In this document: positions 16,200 to 25,071 of the stretch, piece after piece
Layout: every line of letters starts with the position of its first letter
How positions within the stretch are numbered: the stretch's first letter is position 1
Assembly: GCA_002440125.1 (NCBI GenBank)
Contig: DJRQ01000002.1
Span: forward strand, 29,274 to 58,719
Origin: Caryophanales bacterium UBA6356
GTDB taxonomy: Bacteria > Bacillota_I > Bacilli_A > RFN20 > CAG-826
Length of the DNA: 29,446 nt
Direction: 5' to 3'
Translations under genes and position numbers: made by a program
Notes under the pieces: generated by a model
Database searches by the model: none
What the model saw: only the letters and a program-made list of their open reading frames with translations
Told to the model about the DNA's origin: nothing

Positions 16200-17102
16200 A
16201 TGGGCGATTTTCAAAAAATTAATGCAATAACCCCTTCTTTTTCGAATGGGGCAAACGCCTTGCTCGATGAGATCAAGAGCAATGAGGCTCTTTTGAAGGA
16301 ACTCCACGATCTAGGGATTCAGGATGAAGAAATACCTTATTACGTTCCTCTTCTTGCCAATTATCTCGATTCCAAGAGGGCATGCGAGGAATGCCAAGGG
16401 CTCGACGCTTGCCAAAGCGAGAGCTTCCATATGTGTCGCTCCCTTTATATTTCGATGAGCGGCCGTCTTTCCTCTCGCTTAGGGCCTTGCCCGAAAGCTA
16501 TGAAAGAAATCACCAAAAACAGCCATTTCCTTTATCGCGACTTCGACCCATCGTGGAATTCCCTTAGCGCAAAAGCGCTTCGAAACAACCGCAACAAAGC
16601 GCTATTCAATTCTCTCATTCAAATAATGAAGAAAGGCGCAATGAAAAAATGGTGCTACGTTCATGGCGACAGCGGAACTGGCAAATCTTATTTTCTTGCG
16701 GCCTTAACAAATGATCTTGCTGCAAAAGGAATCGAGATTTCTTTTATCGATACCAATAAGCGCTTTGACGAAATGAAGTCTTATTCCATTAAGGACAAGG
16801 CGAGATTCGAAAACATGCTGTCTTCCCTTTCCCAATCGGAAGTGTTGGTCTTGGATGGCTTTGGAAGCGAATATCGAAGCGACTATGTCCGAGACATGAT
16901 TCTCTTCCCTCTTTTAAGCAATCGTTCGAAGAATCACGCCGTGACTTTCTTTACGAGCGAATTCTCTCTTGATGAGATCGAAGCGCTCTATTCGAAAACA
17001 AGGAGCGATTCCATTTTAAGCCATCGCTTGGTTGAGCTTATTCATAAAAACATCGATGAGGAAATCGCTTTAACCCCTGGCATAGACGCCTATTGCCATT
17101 AG
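16200..17102 (+). CDS. dnaI: primosomal protein DnaI, helicase loader
   Basis: 300 residues (Bacillus 311). An AAA+ ATPase that places the DnaC helicase on origin DNA. The N-terminal domain has a cysteine set at 62, 65, 71, 79 and 97, consistent with the zinc-binding helicase-interaction domain of DnaI. The AAA+ domain has Walker A GDSGTGKS (156-163), Walker B VLVLDGFGSE and a sensor region near FFTSEFS. AAAGGAG precedes the ATG. It is co-transcribed with dnaB. Its stop codon overlaps the stop of the opposing mutM-coaE gene by 4 nt, so no terminator separates the two transcripts. Confidence 0.95.
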   Translation: MGDFQKINAITPSFSNGANALLDEIKSNEALLKELHDLGIQDEEIPYYVPLLANYLDSKRACEECQGLDACQSESFHMCRSLYISMSGRLSSRLGPCPKAMKEITKNSHFLYRDFDPSWNSLSAKALRNNRNKALFNSLIQIMKKGAMKKWCYVHGDSGTGKSYFLAALTNDLAAKGIEISFIDTNKRFDEMKSYSIKDKARFENMLSSLSQSEVLVLDGFGSEYRSDYVRDMILFPLLSNRSKNHAVTFFTSEFSLDEIEALYSKTRSDSILSHRLVELIHKNIDEEIALTPGIDAYCH

Positions 17103-18493
17103 TCTAGGAAACGGATTTTGTCTATTTGCTTATAGAGCTCGAGAAGAGGAGTGGTTTTGGTTTCGAGGTGGATGGTGGCTTTTTTTAGGCCCTCGGACAA
17201 AGGATAATCCTCGTTCAAAGATAACGATTTACGGATGTCGACCCCTCTTTCCTCTAGTCTTTTCATCCGAATTTCATCTTTTGCCGTCACTAAAATGGTG
17301 GCGTTGCAAAGCTTTTCCAAAGGGGAGCCGAAAAGCAATGGAACATCTAGCACAATCCGATTTTGTTTGGTTTTCTTTATGCCTTCTTCGATGGCTTTAT
17401 AGACCATGGGATGGATGATGCTTTCCAAATCTTGCCTTTTCCTTCGATCTTTCGAAACTATTCCTAAAAGGAACTTTCGATCGATTCTTCCATCTTGAAC
17501 GACTTGATTTCCAAACGCTTCTTGCAGCTTTTTTTGGATATTTTTATTTTCATAAAGGGAATGCACAATAGCGTCGCAATCAAAACGAAGGTATCCTTTT
17601 CGCTCGATATATTTTGAAACCGTGCTTTTCCCCGAAGCAATGGGACCGGTAACGCCAATGACTATTTTTTCTTCGGGCGGCACTTGACAATGGGGGCAAT
17701 AGGTCGTCCCTCTTCCGTTTACTTTGCTTTTCTTTAATGGCAAGCCGCAATAGGGGCAAGGCTTTCCCTCCCTTCCATAAGCCCAAAGGGAAAGTTGCAT
17801 CCTTCCATCGATGCCGTCTAAAGGATGATAGCTTCGAACGGTGCTGCCTCCTTCTTTTATTGCTTCCGATAAAATCTCCTTGGCGTTATATAAGAGGTTT
17901 CCGCACTCTTTCATGGACAAAGTATTGGCCTTCCGGAAAGGATTTATTTTCGAATGGATCAAAATCTCATCCGCGTAAATATTTCCGATTCCGCAAATGG
18001 TTTTTTGGTCGAGAAGAGCCTCTTTTACGTTTCCCCTCTTTGCTTTAAGGAGCCTTTGAAGCTCTTCTTCCTTCATCTCGAATGGTTCCTTTCCAAGCTC
18101 CAAGAGAGGTGGGGTGCTCCAAAGCGAATCCTTATCTTTGAGGAGGAAAACGCCAAATTTCCTCGTATCGTGATAGCAAAGGACTTTGCTTTCATCGAGA
18201 TGGAAGTATAAAAGATCGTGCTTTTGCGGTTGGAATCCCTCGTTTTCCACTCGATACCTTCCTTCCATTCTGAGATGCGAAAGCAGATAAAGACCATTCG
18301 AAAGAACGAAAATGAGATGCTTTCCTTTTCGCTCTATGTCGAGGATTCTTTTATTTTCCAAAGACTTTTTGAAGGTTTCCAAATCGACGTGGACCGCCTT
18401 CGGATAAAAGACTTCCACCTTTTGGATAGTCCTCCCTTTTAGTAGTGGCAACAAGGTTCTTCGGACTGTTTCAACTTCCGGTAATTCAGGCAT
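17099..18493 (-). CDS. mutM-coaE: fusion of formamidopyrimidine-DNA glycosylase (MutM) and dephospho-CoA kinase (CoaE)
   Basis: 464 residues in one uninterrupted frame. Residues 1-270 form a complete MutM/Fpg: catalytic Pro2 and Glu3 (MPELPEVE), Lys58, and a C-terminal zinc finger (Cys246, 249, 266, 269) with Arg261; it removes 8-oxoguanine and nicks the site. After only about six residues a complete CoaE begins: P-loop GPIASGKST (283-291), DCD at 305-307 followed by His311, and LDVPLLFGS; it phosphorylates dephospho-CoA in the last step of CoA synthesis. In Bacillus and mycoplasmas polA, mutM and coaE are separate neighbours; here the last two are joined. The gene starts 3 nt after polA ends. 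No residue essential to either half is visibly missing. Confidence 0.95.
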   Translation of the reverse strand: MPELPEVETVRRTLLPLLKGRTIQKVEVFYPKAVHVDLETFKKSLENKRILDIERKGKHLIFVLSNGLYLLSHLRMEGRYRVENEGFQPQKHDLLYFHLDESKVLCYHDTRKFGVFLLKDKDSLWSTPPLLELGKEPFEMKEEELQRLLKAKRGNVKEALLDQKTICGIGNIYADEILIHSKINPFRKANTLSMKECGNLLYNAKEILSEAIKEGGSTVRSYHPLDGIDGRMQLSLWAYGREGKPCPYCGLPLKKSKVNGRGTTYCPHCQVPPEEKIVIGVTGPIASGKSTVSKYIERKGYLRFDCDAIVHSLYENKNIQKKLQEAFGNQVVQDGRIDRKFLLGIVSKDRRKRQDLESIIHPMVYKAIEEGIKKTKQNRIVLDVPLLFGSPLEKLCNATILVTAKDEIRMKRLEERGVDIRKSLSLNEDYPLSEGLKKATIHLETKTTPLLELYKQIDKIRFLD

Positions 18494-18496
18494 AAA

Positions 18497-21085
18497 TCAA
18501 TCCTTTGCGTCGTACCAGGTATGACCTTTGGAAACTTCCACGCTCAATTTGACGGAAAGTTTGATGCAAGAAGTCATGATATTCGATAAGGCGGGTATTA
18601 ATTCCGCTTCTTCCTTCTTATCCATTTTGAAGATAAGCTCGTCATGTATTTGCAAAACCATTTTGGTTTTATAGCCGCCTGTGCTTAGGAAGTCATCTAT
18701 TTTGACCATTGCAATTTTGATGAGGTCGGCGGCGCTTCCTTGCACTGGCGCGTTTAAAGCGGCCCTTTTCGCCGCTTCTCTTTTGACATAGCTCGGATCG
18801 TTGATATCCCTCAAATACCTTCTTCTTCCGAACATCGTGGTAACGTAGCCCTTCGTTTGAACGTCCTTGATGAGGCTTTGCAAATAGGTACCGACTTCGG
18901 GATAAGCGGCATAGAAGTTTTTGATGATTTGACTCGCTTCTTCGACGCTTCCTTCGATTTGCTCTGCTAAACCATAGACGCTTGAACCATAGATAATGGC
19001 GAAATTGACCGCTTTCGCCTTTCTCCGCATCAAAGGCGTCACGCTATCGGTATGGAAGATAAGCTTCGCTGTTTCCGTATGGACGTCTCGATCGCCGTTA
19101 AAGACGTCTTTATAGGCGGCGCAATTCGATAAAGCAGCCAAAATCCGCAATTCGATTTGATGGTAATCCATCGAAACGAGCTCAACTTCATTTTCGTCGT
19201 AGTAGAAGGCTTTTCGGATTTGCTTCCCTTCCTCATCTCGGGCACTGATGTTTTGAAGGTTGGGGGAGCTGCTTGAAAGCCTCCCGGTCGAAGTTTGCGC
19301 TTGATTGAAATAGCTATGGATTTTTTCGTCCATTTGGATGTGGGGCACTAAGCCGTCGATATAGGTGCTTAAAAGCTTCGCATATTTCCGATATTCCAAA
19401 ATATCACGTATGATAGGGTGATATTGGTAGAGTTCGCTAAGCACGTCAACGCCCGTCCCTCCCTTATGGCGATCGGGTAGCTTGAGTTCTTTATAAAGAA
19501 CATCGGCGATTTGCTTCGGGGAATTGAGATTGAAGGGGTGGCCCAAAGTGGTGAAGACGGCTTTTTCGGCCGCATCGCGTTTTTCCTTAAAAACTGATCC
19601 GAATTCCAAAAGCTTGTCTTTGTGGATGGGAAAGCCCTCGATTTCCATTTTCGCTAGGACGAAAAGGAGTGGCATTTCCGTCTTTTTATAAAGCTCATAG
19701 GCGTCGATTGCTTTCAATTGGCGCTCGATTTCCTCTTTAAGGCGGTATGCGTTATAAGCCATATTCCCGGCGAAAGAGGCATCGCCATCGTTCAATAAGG
19801 AACTCTCTTTTTCGCCTAATTCCACCCCAAAGCTTCGATAAACAAGCGAGGGGTCTTCGCTTACGTTGCTATCAAGCAAGTAGGCCGCTAAGAGAAGATC
19901 GTCGGCGATTCCGGCAATCTTGATGCCGTAACGGTTTAAGGAATAGATGCTCGCTTTCCCATCGTAAATGGTTTTTTCGATATTCGGATTTTCTAAAATC
20001 CCTATCAAAACCTTATCCTTTTTTAAATCATCCAAAGACTCGTAATAGGTATTTTCGCCAGTGCTCAGGGCTAATCCAAGCGGTTCGGCGGAGTGGTAAT
20101 TTGAGAAATCGAGTTCGAATGCCAAACCGATCCGTTTGATATCTTCTTCTATTTGGAAAGAGTGGATTATTTTCGTTTCAATCTCTTTGTTTTCCTTTTT
20201 CGCCAAGCGAGAGGGAGCGCGTGCTAAAAGCTGATTGAGCTCGAGCTTTTTTGCGAAGGAGGAAAGGACGGCAATCTCAAAACCCTTATATGCGAGGTCG
20301 TCTAAGGAAAACGGAAGAGGAACGTGCGTGTCGATGGTTGCGAGTTTATAGCATTCCCTTCCTTGCTCTTCGTTTTGGCGTAGCGTTTCGCCGAGTTTTC
20401 CTTTGATGGAAGGAGCTGCTTTAAAGATGGCTTCAAGGCTTCCATATTCGCCAATGAGCTTGACGGCCGTTTTTTCGCCGACGCCCGGTATGCCAGGGAG
20501 GTTATCGCTCGCATCCCCTCGGAGCCCTTTGTAATCGATAATCTGCTTCGGCGAAAACCCATATTTCTCTTGCATATTCGCATTCGTTACAAGATCCATA
20601 TTGCTTAAACCCGTCTTAAGCAAGTTGATATCGATATTTTCGTCGATAAGTTGAAGGTAATCCTTATCGCTTGTATAAACATCGACTTTGATGCCTTTCG
20701 ATGAAGCTAAGGAAGCGATGGTGCCACAAAGGTCATCGGCTTCTACCCCATGTTCCTCGAAACACAAAATCCCTAAGGCCTTGCAAAGTTCTCTCGATAG
20801 GGGGAATTGGATTTTCAAGTCTTCCGGGCAAGGCTTTCGATTGGCTTTGTATTGAGAGTATTCCTGTTTTCTGAAAGTGTTGCCGTCCGCATCGAATCCG
20901 ACAAAGATGCCATCGCCTTTTTCCACTTTCGCCAAAAGCTTTAAAAGCATATTCGCAAAAGCGAAAATGGCGTTGGTAGGGGTGCCCTCTTTCGTTCGCA
21001 TGATGTTTGGATTTGGACCATAAGAGGTGGCGTAATAAGCCCTAAAAAGCAAGGAATTTCCATCGATGACAAAGAGGTGTTTCAT
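18497..21085 (-). CDS. polA: DNA polymerase I
   Basis: 862 residues (Bacillus 880). Removes RNA primers and fills gaps. The 5'-3' exonuclease domain (about 1-290) has its Asp-rich motifs (VIDGN, FVGFDADG, GVEADD, TSDKD, GLRGDASDN). The middle domain corresponds to 3'-5' proofreading, but the carboxylate motifs are not recognisable: the Exo I DxE is replaced by FELD, the Exo II position reads KASIYSL without Asp, and Exo III lacks YxxxD, so it is probably inactive as in Bacillus Pol I. The polymerase domain has motif A (DYHQIELR, Asp640; His642 where Ser is usual), motif B (Arg687, Lys691, Phe695, Tyr699; Ala696 where Gly is usual) and motif C IHDEL (His814, Asp815). The ATG overlaps the dnaE stop as ATGA. 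Confidence 0.97.
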   Translation of the reverse strand: MKHLFVIDGNSLLFRAYYATSYGPNPNIMRTKEGTPTNAIFAFANMLLKLLAKVEKGDGIFVGFDADGNTFRKQEYSQYKANRKPCPEDLKIQFPLSRELCKALGILCFEEHGVEADDLCGTIASLASSKGIKVDVYTSDKDYLQLIDENIDINLLKTGLSNMDLVTNANMQEKYGFSPKQIIDYKGLRGDASDNLPGIPGVGEKTAVKLIGEYGSLEAIFKAAPSIKGKLGETLRQNEEQGRECYKLATIDTHVPLPFSLDDLAYKGFEIAVLSSFAKKLELNQLLARAPSRLAKKENKEIETKIIHSFQIEEDIKRIGLAFELDFSNYHSAEPLGLALSTGENTYYESLDDLKKDKVLIGILENPNIEKTIYDGKASIYSLNRYGIKIAGIADDLLLAAYLLDSNVSEDPSLVYRSFGVELGEKESSLLNDGDASFAGNMAYNAYRLKEEIERQLKAIDAYELYKKTEMPLLFVLAKMEIEGFPIHKDKLLEFGSVFKEKRDAAEKAVFTTLGHPFNLNSPKQIADVLYKELKLPDRHKGGTGVDVLSELYQYHPIIRDILEYRKYAKLLSTYIDGLVPHIQMDEKIHSYFNQAQTSTGRLSSSSPNLQNISARDEEGKQIRKAFYYDENEVELVSMDYHQIELRILAALSNCAAYKDVFNGDRDVHTETAKLIFHTDSVTPLMRRKAKAVNFAIIYGSSVYGLAEQIEGSVEEASQIIKNFYAAYPEVGTYLQSLIKDVQTKGYVTTMFGRRRYLRDINDPSYVKREAAKRAALNAPVQGSAADLIKIAMVKIDDFLSTGGYKTKMVLQIHDELIFKMDKKEEAELIPALSNIMTSCIKLSVKLSVEVSKGHTWYDAKD

Positions 21086-24000
21086 AATTTTTCTCCTAAC
21101 GGTTCCACCTTAAGGACAACATAAGAACCGTCTTTGAATTTATCTTTTCTTAGTAGCAAATAAACGAGCGCATCCGTTTTTAAAAGAGGGAAGTATTCGT
21201 TATAAGCTTCGCTAAAGAGGACGGCGCTTAATTCGCTTATTTCATCGTAGACTTCCAAAAAAGCCATTTTTGTTCCTTTCCTGGTCGTGATAGCTCGCAT
21301 CGATTTCACGATGCCATAGGTCCAAATATCTCCGCTTTTAGAAGAGATTTCGGATAAAGGAGTGGCCCCTTTGGCAGTGATTTCGTCTTTATAGAGGGAA
21401 AGAGGAGAACCGCTTATCATAAGGCCTAAAGCTTCATATTCGGAAGCGAGATTAATTGCCATATCGTCTTTTGCTTGAACCATCATCGGCTTTTCTAAAC
21501 CGATATCTAAAAGGACGCTTTGACCATCGATTCCGTACATCATCTCGCTATAGGAAAGAGCGCTATAGGCGCTGGCCCTAAGAGAGTTCCTGGAGGGATA
21601 GAGGCTATCGAAAGCTCCGGCATCGATGAGTCGAATGAGAGTCGGCATATTAAGGGAGGCTTTTTTCATGCGTGAAGCGAAATCGAATATATCGAGGAAT
21701 GGTCCGTTTTCTCTTCTTTCGTCGAGAAGCCTATAAACAAAGGTGCCTGGTAAGCCCTTAATTGAAGAAAGAGGGAAACGAAGGGAGCCATTGTCCAAAA
21801 TGAAAGTCTCTTCGCTTCTATTGATGTCGGGAAGAGCCAATCTCAATCCCTTTCTTTTCGTTTCGCTCAAGGTGTTCTTGAATTTGGCGTCGCTTGGCGA
21901 TAAGGCGCTTAATATAGCGCAATAGAATTCTTCGGGGTAATGGGCTTTCAAATAAGCCATCTGAGAGGTTAGAACGGCATAGGAAACGGCATGCGACTTA
22001 TTGAAACCGTAATTCGCAAACCTTTCGATTAAGGCGTAAAGGCTATTCGCCATTTTTTCGCTATGTCCATTCTTGAGGCAACCATTGATGAAGTCGCTCT
22101 TTAACGCTAAGAGCTTATCCATTTTTTTCTTGCTGATCGCTCGCCGGAAAAGATCGGCTTCGCCAAAGCTAAAGCCAGCGCTCGCTCGAGCGATTTGCAT
22201 GATTTGCTCCTGATAGACGATAATGCCATAGGTTTCTTTCAAAATAGGCTCTAACTCACTCGAAAGATAGGTGATTTTCTCAAGACCTTTTTTCCTTCTG
22301 GCATACGAAGGAATGGATTCCATAGGTCCTGGACGGAAAAGGGCAAGGAGAGCGGCCACGTCTTGGAAGGAATTCGGCTCGACTTCTTTAATGGCGCGTT
22401 TCATGCCTGGGCTTTCGAGTTGGAAAAGGCCCATTGTTTCGCCGCTTGCGATGAGCGAAATAGCATCCTTATCCTCAAAAGGAAGGGAATAGTAATCCAC
22501 ATCGATGCCTTTGCTTTTTTTAATAAGGGTCAAGCATCGTTCGATCGTGGTTAGGTTTGTAAGCCCCAAAAGATCCATCTTCAAGAAGCCTTGCTCTTCG
22601 AGATAATCTTTTTCAATGCAACACGTGTAACCAACTTCATTGGATACGGTAACAGGCGCTACTTGATCGAGCGGAAGGTCGTTTAATATGATGCCGGCTG
22701 CATGTAGACCCGCTTGACGAGGAAGGCCTTCGATTTTCGAGGCCAAACTCACAAAGCGAAGGAAGTAGGGGTCGCTGTCGATGAGCTCGCGAAATTTGCG
22801 AGATGTTTTATAGTCTTCCCTTAAACTCAAGCGATCGTCTTGGATGGTGCTAATGACCAGTTCGATTTCGTTTTGCTTAAAAGAATAGACTCTTCCGATG
22901 TCCCGAAGCGCTTCTTTGGCGCCGATAACTTGCGTCGTCAGCACATGACCAGTTCTTTCTTTTCCATATTTTTCCTGAAGGTAACGGATAACATTTTCGC
23001 GATAAAGATCGGCGAAATCCACGTCGATATCTGGCATGGATTGCCTTTCGGGATTTAAGAATCGCTCAAAAAGAAGGCCGTACTTAATGGGATCGGCCCC
23101 CACGATTCCTAAAGAGTAACTCACTAGCGATCCAGCCGCGCTCCCTCTCCCTGGCCCCACCAAAACGCCATGGGTTTTAGCGTAGTTGACATAGTCTCCA
23201 ACGATAAGGAAGTAGTCCGAATAGCCCATGTTGGCGATGACATCGAGTTCATAATCGACTCTCTTTTTATAATTTGGCAAATCGAAAAGCTTTCTTTCCC
23301 TTAGGCCTTTATAAGCGCATTGGCGAAGATATTCATCGCTACTTAAGCCTAAGGAATTGGGAAAATGGAGAAGGCCTCCTCTTTTTCGGATAAGCTCAAA
23401 GGAAGCTTGTTTGGAAAGACGCTCGCTTTCTTCGATTTCGGAAGGGGTATAGTACCCGTTAATTTCCTCCTCGCCCAAAAAATATTCAACGCCCTCTTTT
23501 TTATCGTAGTCGAGGTTCTTCTTTTCTAAGATGGCGGTGACGATGTCTTGAACGATTGCGTCTTCCTTTTTATGGTAGGCAATCTTCGGGAAAGCCATCA
23601 ATGGATAGCTATGCTCTAAAGCGAAAGAACGAATGCTTTCTTTTTCGTTTTCGTTTAAGCCATAAGGCAAGCCAAGCCACAATACGTCGAGCCCCTTTAA
23701 AGTGATATAGAGGCTTTTTGCAACGTTTTCTTGATTTCTAAAAGAAGAAGGAAGGGAAAAAACTTTGGCTAAACCGTTTTGATGGCTTTTTAAAAAAGAC
23801 AAATCGTTCTTTTTCTCGCTGCACGCTTTTTCAAGTTCTAGAAGATTTCGATACCCCTCCTCATTAAGGACGAACAAAGAAAAGATGCCCTCTTTCGTCT
23901 CGTAATCCATGCCGTAGATGGGGTTTAGAAGAGCCGCTTTGGCGAGATGGCAAAATGGAGCGAGCCCAGAGAGGGTCCCGTTATCGGCTAAACCTATTGT

Positions 24001-24102
24001 CTTATAGCCAAGTTTCTTCGCTAAAAGAGGTATTTTTTCTATAGGAAGGCCGCTTTGGAGATAGGAGAAGCCGCTATAAACATGGAGTGGGACAAAAGGC
24101 AT
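21082..24102 (-). CDS. dnaE: DNA polymerase III alpha subunit, DnaE type
   Basis: 1006 residues, about 100 shorter than Bacillus DnaE. In Firmicutes that also carry PolC, DnaE extends primers, mainly on the lagging strand. Order: PHP domain (starting MPFVPLHVYSGFSY; a Tyr stands where the second His of HxH is usual, so metal binding is probably lost), palm with GPGRGSAAGS and PDIDVDF, fingers and the tandem helix-hairpin-helix region (QEQIMQIARASAGF, FANYGFNKSHAVSYA), and a C-terminal OB fold (about 900-985). No exonuclease insert, so it is not PolC. I start at ATG 24102; the frame stays open to 24375, but that extension lies across the divergent exonuclease gene and is not family sequence. 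First gene of dnaE-polA-mutM/coaE. Confidence 0.95.
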   Translation of the reverse strand: MPFVPLHVYSGFSYLQSGLPIEKIPLLAKKLGYKTIGLADNGTLSGLAPFCHLAKAALLNPIYGMDYETKEGIFSLFVLNEEGYRNLLELEKACSEKKNDLSFLKSHQNGLAKVFSLPSSFRNQENVAKSLYITLKGLDVLWLGLPYGLNENEKESIRSFALEHSYPLMAFPKIAYHKKEDAIVQDIVTAILEKKNLDYDKKEGVEYFLGEEEINGYYTPSEIEESERLSKQASFELIRKRGGLLHFPNSLGLSSDEYLRQCAYKGLRERKLFDLPNYKKRVDYELDVIANMGYSDYFLIVGDYVNYAKTHGVLVGPGRGSAAGSLVSYSLGIVGADPIKYGLLFERFLNPERQSMPDIDVDFADLYRENVIRYLQEKYGKERTGHVLTTQVIGAKEALRDIGRVYSFKQNEIELVISTIQDDRLSLREDYKTSRKFRELIDSDPYFLRFVSLASKIEGLPRQAGLHAAGIILNDLPLDQVAPVTVSNEVGYTCCIEKDYLEEQGFLKMDLLGLTNLTTIERCLTLIKKSKGIDVDYYSLPFEDKDAISLIASGETMGLFQLESPGMKRAIKEVEPNSFQDVAALLALFRPGPMESIPSYARRKKGLEKITYLSSELEPILKETYGIIVYQEQIMQIARASAGFSFGEADLFRRAISKKKMDKLLALKSDFINGCLKNGHSEKMANSLYALIERFANYGFNKSHAVSYAVLTSQMAYLKAHYPEEFYCAILSALSPSDAKFKNTLSETKRKGLRLALPDINRSEETFILDNGSLRFPLSSIKGLPGTFVYRLLDERRENGPFLDIFDFASRMKKASLNMPTLIRLIDAGAFDSLYPSRNSLRASAYSALSYSEMMYGIDGQSVLLDIGLEKPMMVQAKDDMAINLASEYEALGLMISGSPLSLYKDEITAKGATPLSEISSKSGDIWTYGIVKSMRAITTRKGTKMAFLEVYDEISELSAVLFSEAYNEYFPLLKTDALVYLLLRKDKFKDGSYVVLKVEPLGEKL

Positions 24103-24108
24103 GACCTT

Positions 24109-24114
24109 ATTATC
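24109..24114 (-). promoter_or_regulatory. dnaE -10 box, leaderless geometry
   Basis: On the minus strand GATAAT ends 6 nt before the dnaE ATG (24102). The gap AAGGTC contains AAGG, but only 2 nt before the start codon, too close to serve as a ribosome site. No convincing -35. Confidence 0.45.
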
Positions 24115-24192
24115 GCTCAAATTCCTAGCCTCTAAAAGCTCCTTGCTTGTTTTCTCCAAAGCATTCTTCGCCCATTTTCTCTTGAAATGAAT

Positions 24193-24198
24193 TAAGAT
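24193..24198 (+). promoter_or_regulatory. exonuclease III gene -10 box, leaderless geometry
   Basis: TAAGAT, the same hexamer as at dnaB, ends 6 nt before the ATG at 24205; the gap is AATTTC with no ribosome site. No convincing -35. Confidence 0.45.
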
Positions 24199-24204
24199 AA
24201 TTTC

Positions 24205-24969
24205 ATGAAAATCATCTCTTGGAACGTCAATGGCCTCCGGGCCATCTTGAAGAAAGGCTTTAAGGAAACTTTCGAAAGTCTTGATGCCGACCTCTTTTTT
24301 ATTGGCGAAAGCAAATTTACCGAGGAAGAAGGCAAAGACTATCCATTCATGCCAAAAGGATATTTCCTTTACCAAAGTACTTCTAAGGTAAAAAAAGGCT
24401 ATAGCGGCGTCGCTCTTTTCGCCAAAGAAAAGCCCCTTTCCGTCTCCTATGGCCTAGAAAACGGTGCCTATAGCGAAGAAGGGCGCGTCATTCTCGCCGA
24501 ATATCCTTCTTTTTATTTCCTCGGAGCCTATGTTCCCAATAGCGGAGAAGAGTTGAAGCGACTCCCCTTCCGCCTGGAATATGAAAAAAAGCTTCTTTCT
24601 TATATTGATGCTCTCAATAGGAAGAAACCGGTCATCTACGCTGGCGATTTGAATGTCGCCTATCAAGAAATCGACTTAAAAAACCCAAGTACCAATCATC
24701 ATAATGCCGGCTTTACAGACGAAGAGAGAAGCGCTTTCGGGACTCTTTTGTCCCATGGCTATATCGATTCTTTCCGTTATCTTTATCCCAATACGGTTCT
24801 TTATTCTTGGTGGAGCTATCGTTTTCACGCGAGAGAAAAGAACGCGGGCTGGAGGATTGACTATTTTATACTTTCCTCATCTTTGGCGAAAAAATTGCAA
24901 GACTCTAAAATCCATACCGAAATCCTTGGAAGCGATCACGCTCCGATTGAACTGGATATCGATTTGTAA
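24205..24969 (+). CDS. exoA: exodeoxyribonuclease III / AP endonuclease
   Basis: 254 residues, normal for the ExoA/Xth family. Cuts DNA 5' of abasic sites and acts as a 3'-5' exonuclease in base excision repair, the step after MutM. Seen: the start MKIISWNVNGLRA, the metal-binding Glu in GESK (ETK in most members), the GAYVPNS motif, the catalytic GDLNVA, WWSYRFHAREKNAGWRIDY, and the final GSDHAPI with the active-site Asp-His pair. It diverges from dnaE across about 100 bases. The start is the first ATG, with the -10 box just before it. No terminator is evident. Confidence 0.96.
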   Translation: MKIISWNVNGLRAILKKGFKETFESLDADLFFIGESKFTEEEGKDYPFMPKGYFLYQSTSKVKKGYSGVALFAKEKPLSVSYGLENGAYSEEGRVILAEYPSFYFLGAYVPNSGEELKRLPFRLEYEKKLLSYIDALNRKKPVIYAGDLNVAYQEIDLKNPSTNHHNAGFTDEERSAFGTLLSHGYIDSFRYLYPNTVLYSWWSYRFHAREKNAGWRIDYFILSSSLAKKLQDSKIHTEILGSDHAPIELDIDL

Positions 24970-25021
24970 AGGCGATATCGATATACCGAATTCAAAAATC
25001 CTTGCAAAATAAGCTTGTTTT

Positions 25022-25071
25022 CCTTGTTCGATTCAACAAAGGCACTCCGCGCGTTGCTCTTTTTTGAATCG
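25022..25071 (+). repeat. inverted repeats upstream of the reductase/aconitase X promoter
   Basis: CGATTCAA (25029-25036) is repeated inverted as TTGAATCG (25064-25071), the second copy containing the -35 box. The first copy also sits inside a local dyad, CCTTGTT-CGATTC-AACAAAGG (25022-25042). Both look like regulator sites; there is no T-run that would make them a terminator for the upstream gene. Confidence 0.5.

Noticed and set aside
24103..24375. N-terminal extension of dnaE by 91 codons
   Set aside because: It crosses the dnaE promoter and overlaps the divergent exonuclease III gene; the DnaE family begins at the MPFVPLHVYS segment.
24955..24984. GATATCGAT repeated at the 3' end of the exonuclease gene, able to form a hairpin
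   Set aside because: No T-run follows, the unit is itself nearly palindromic and short, and the copies may be chance; not called as terminator or repeat.
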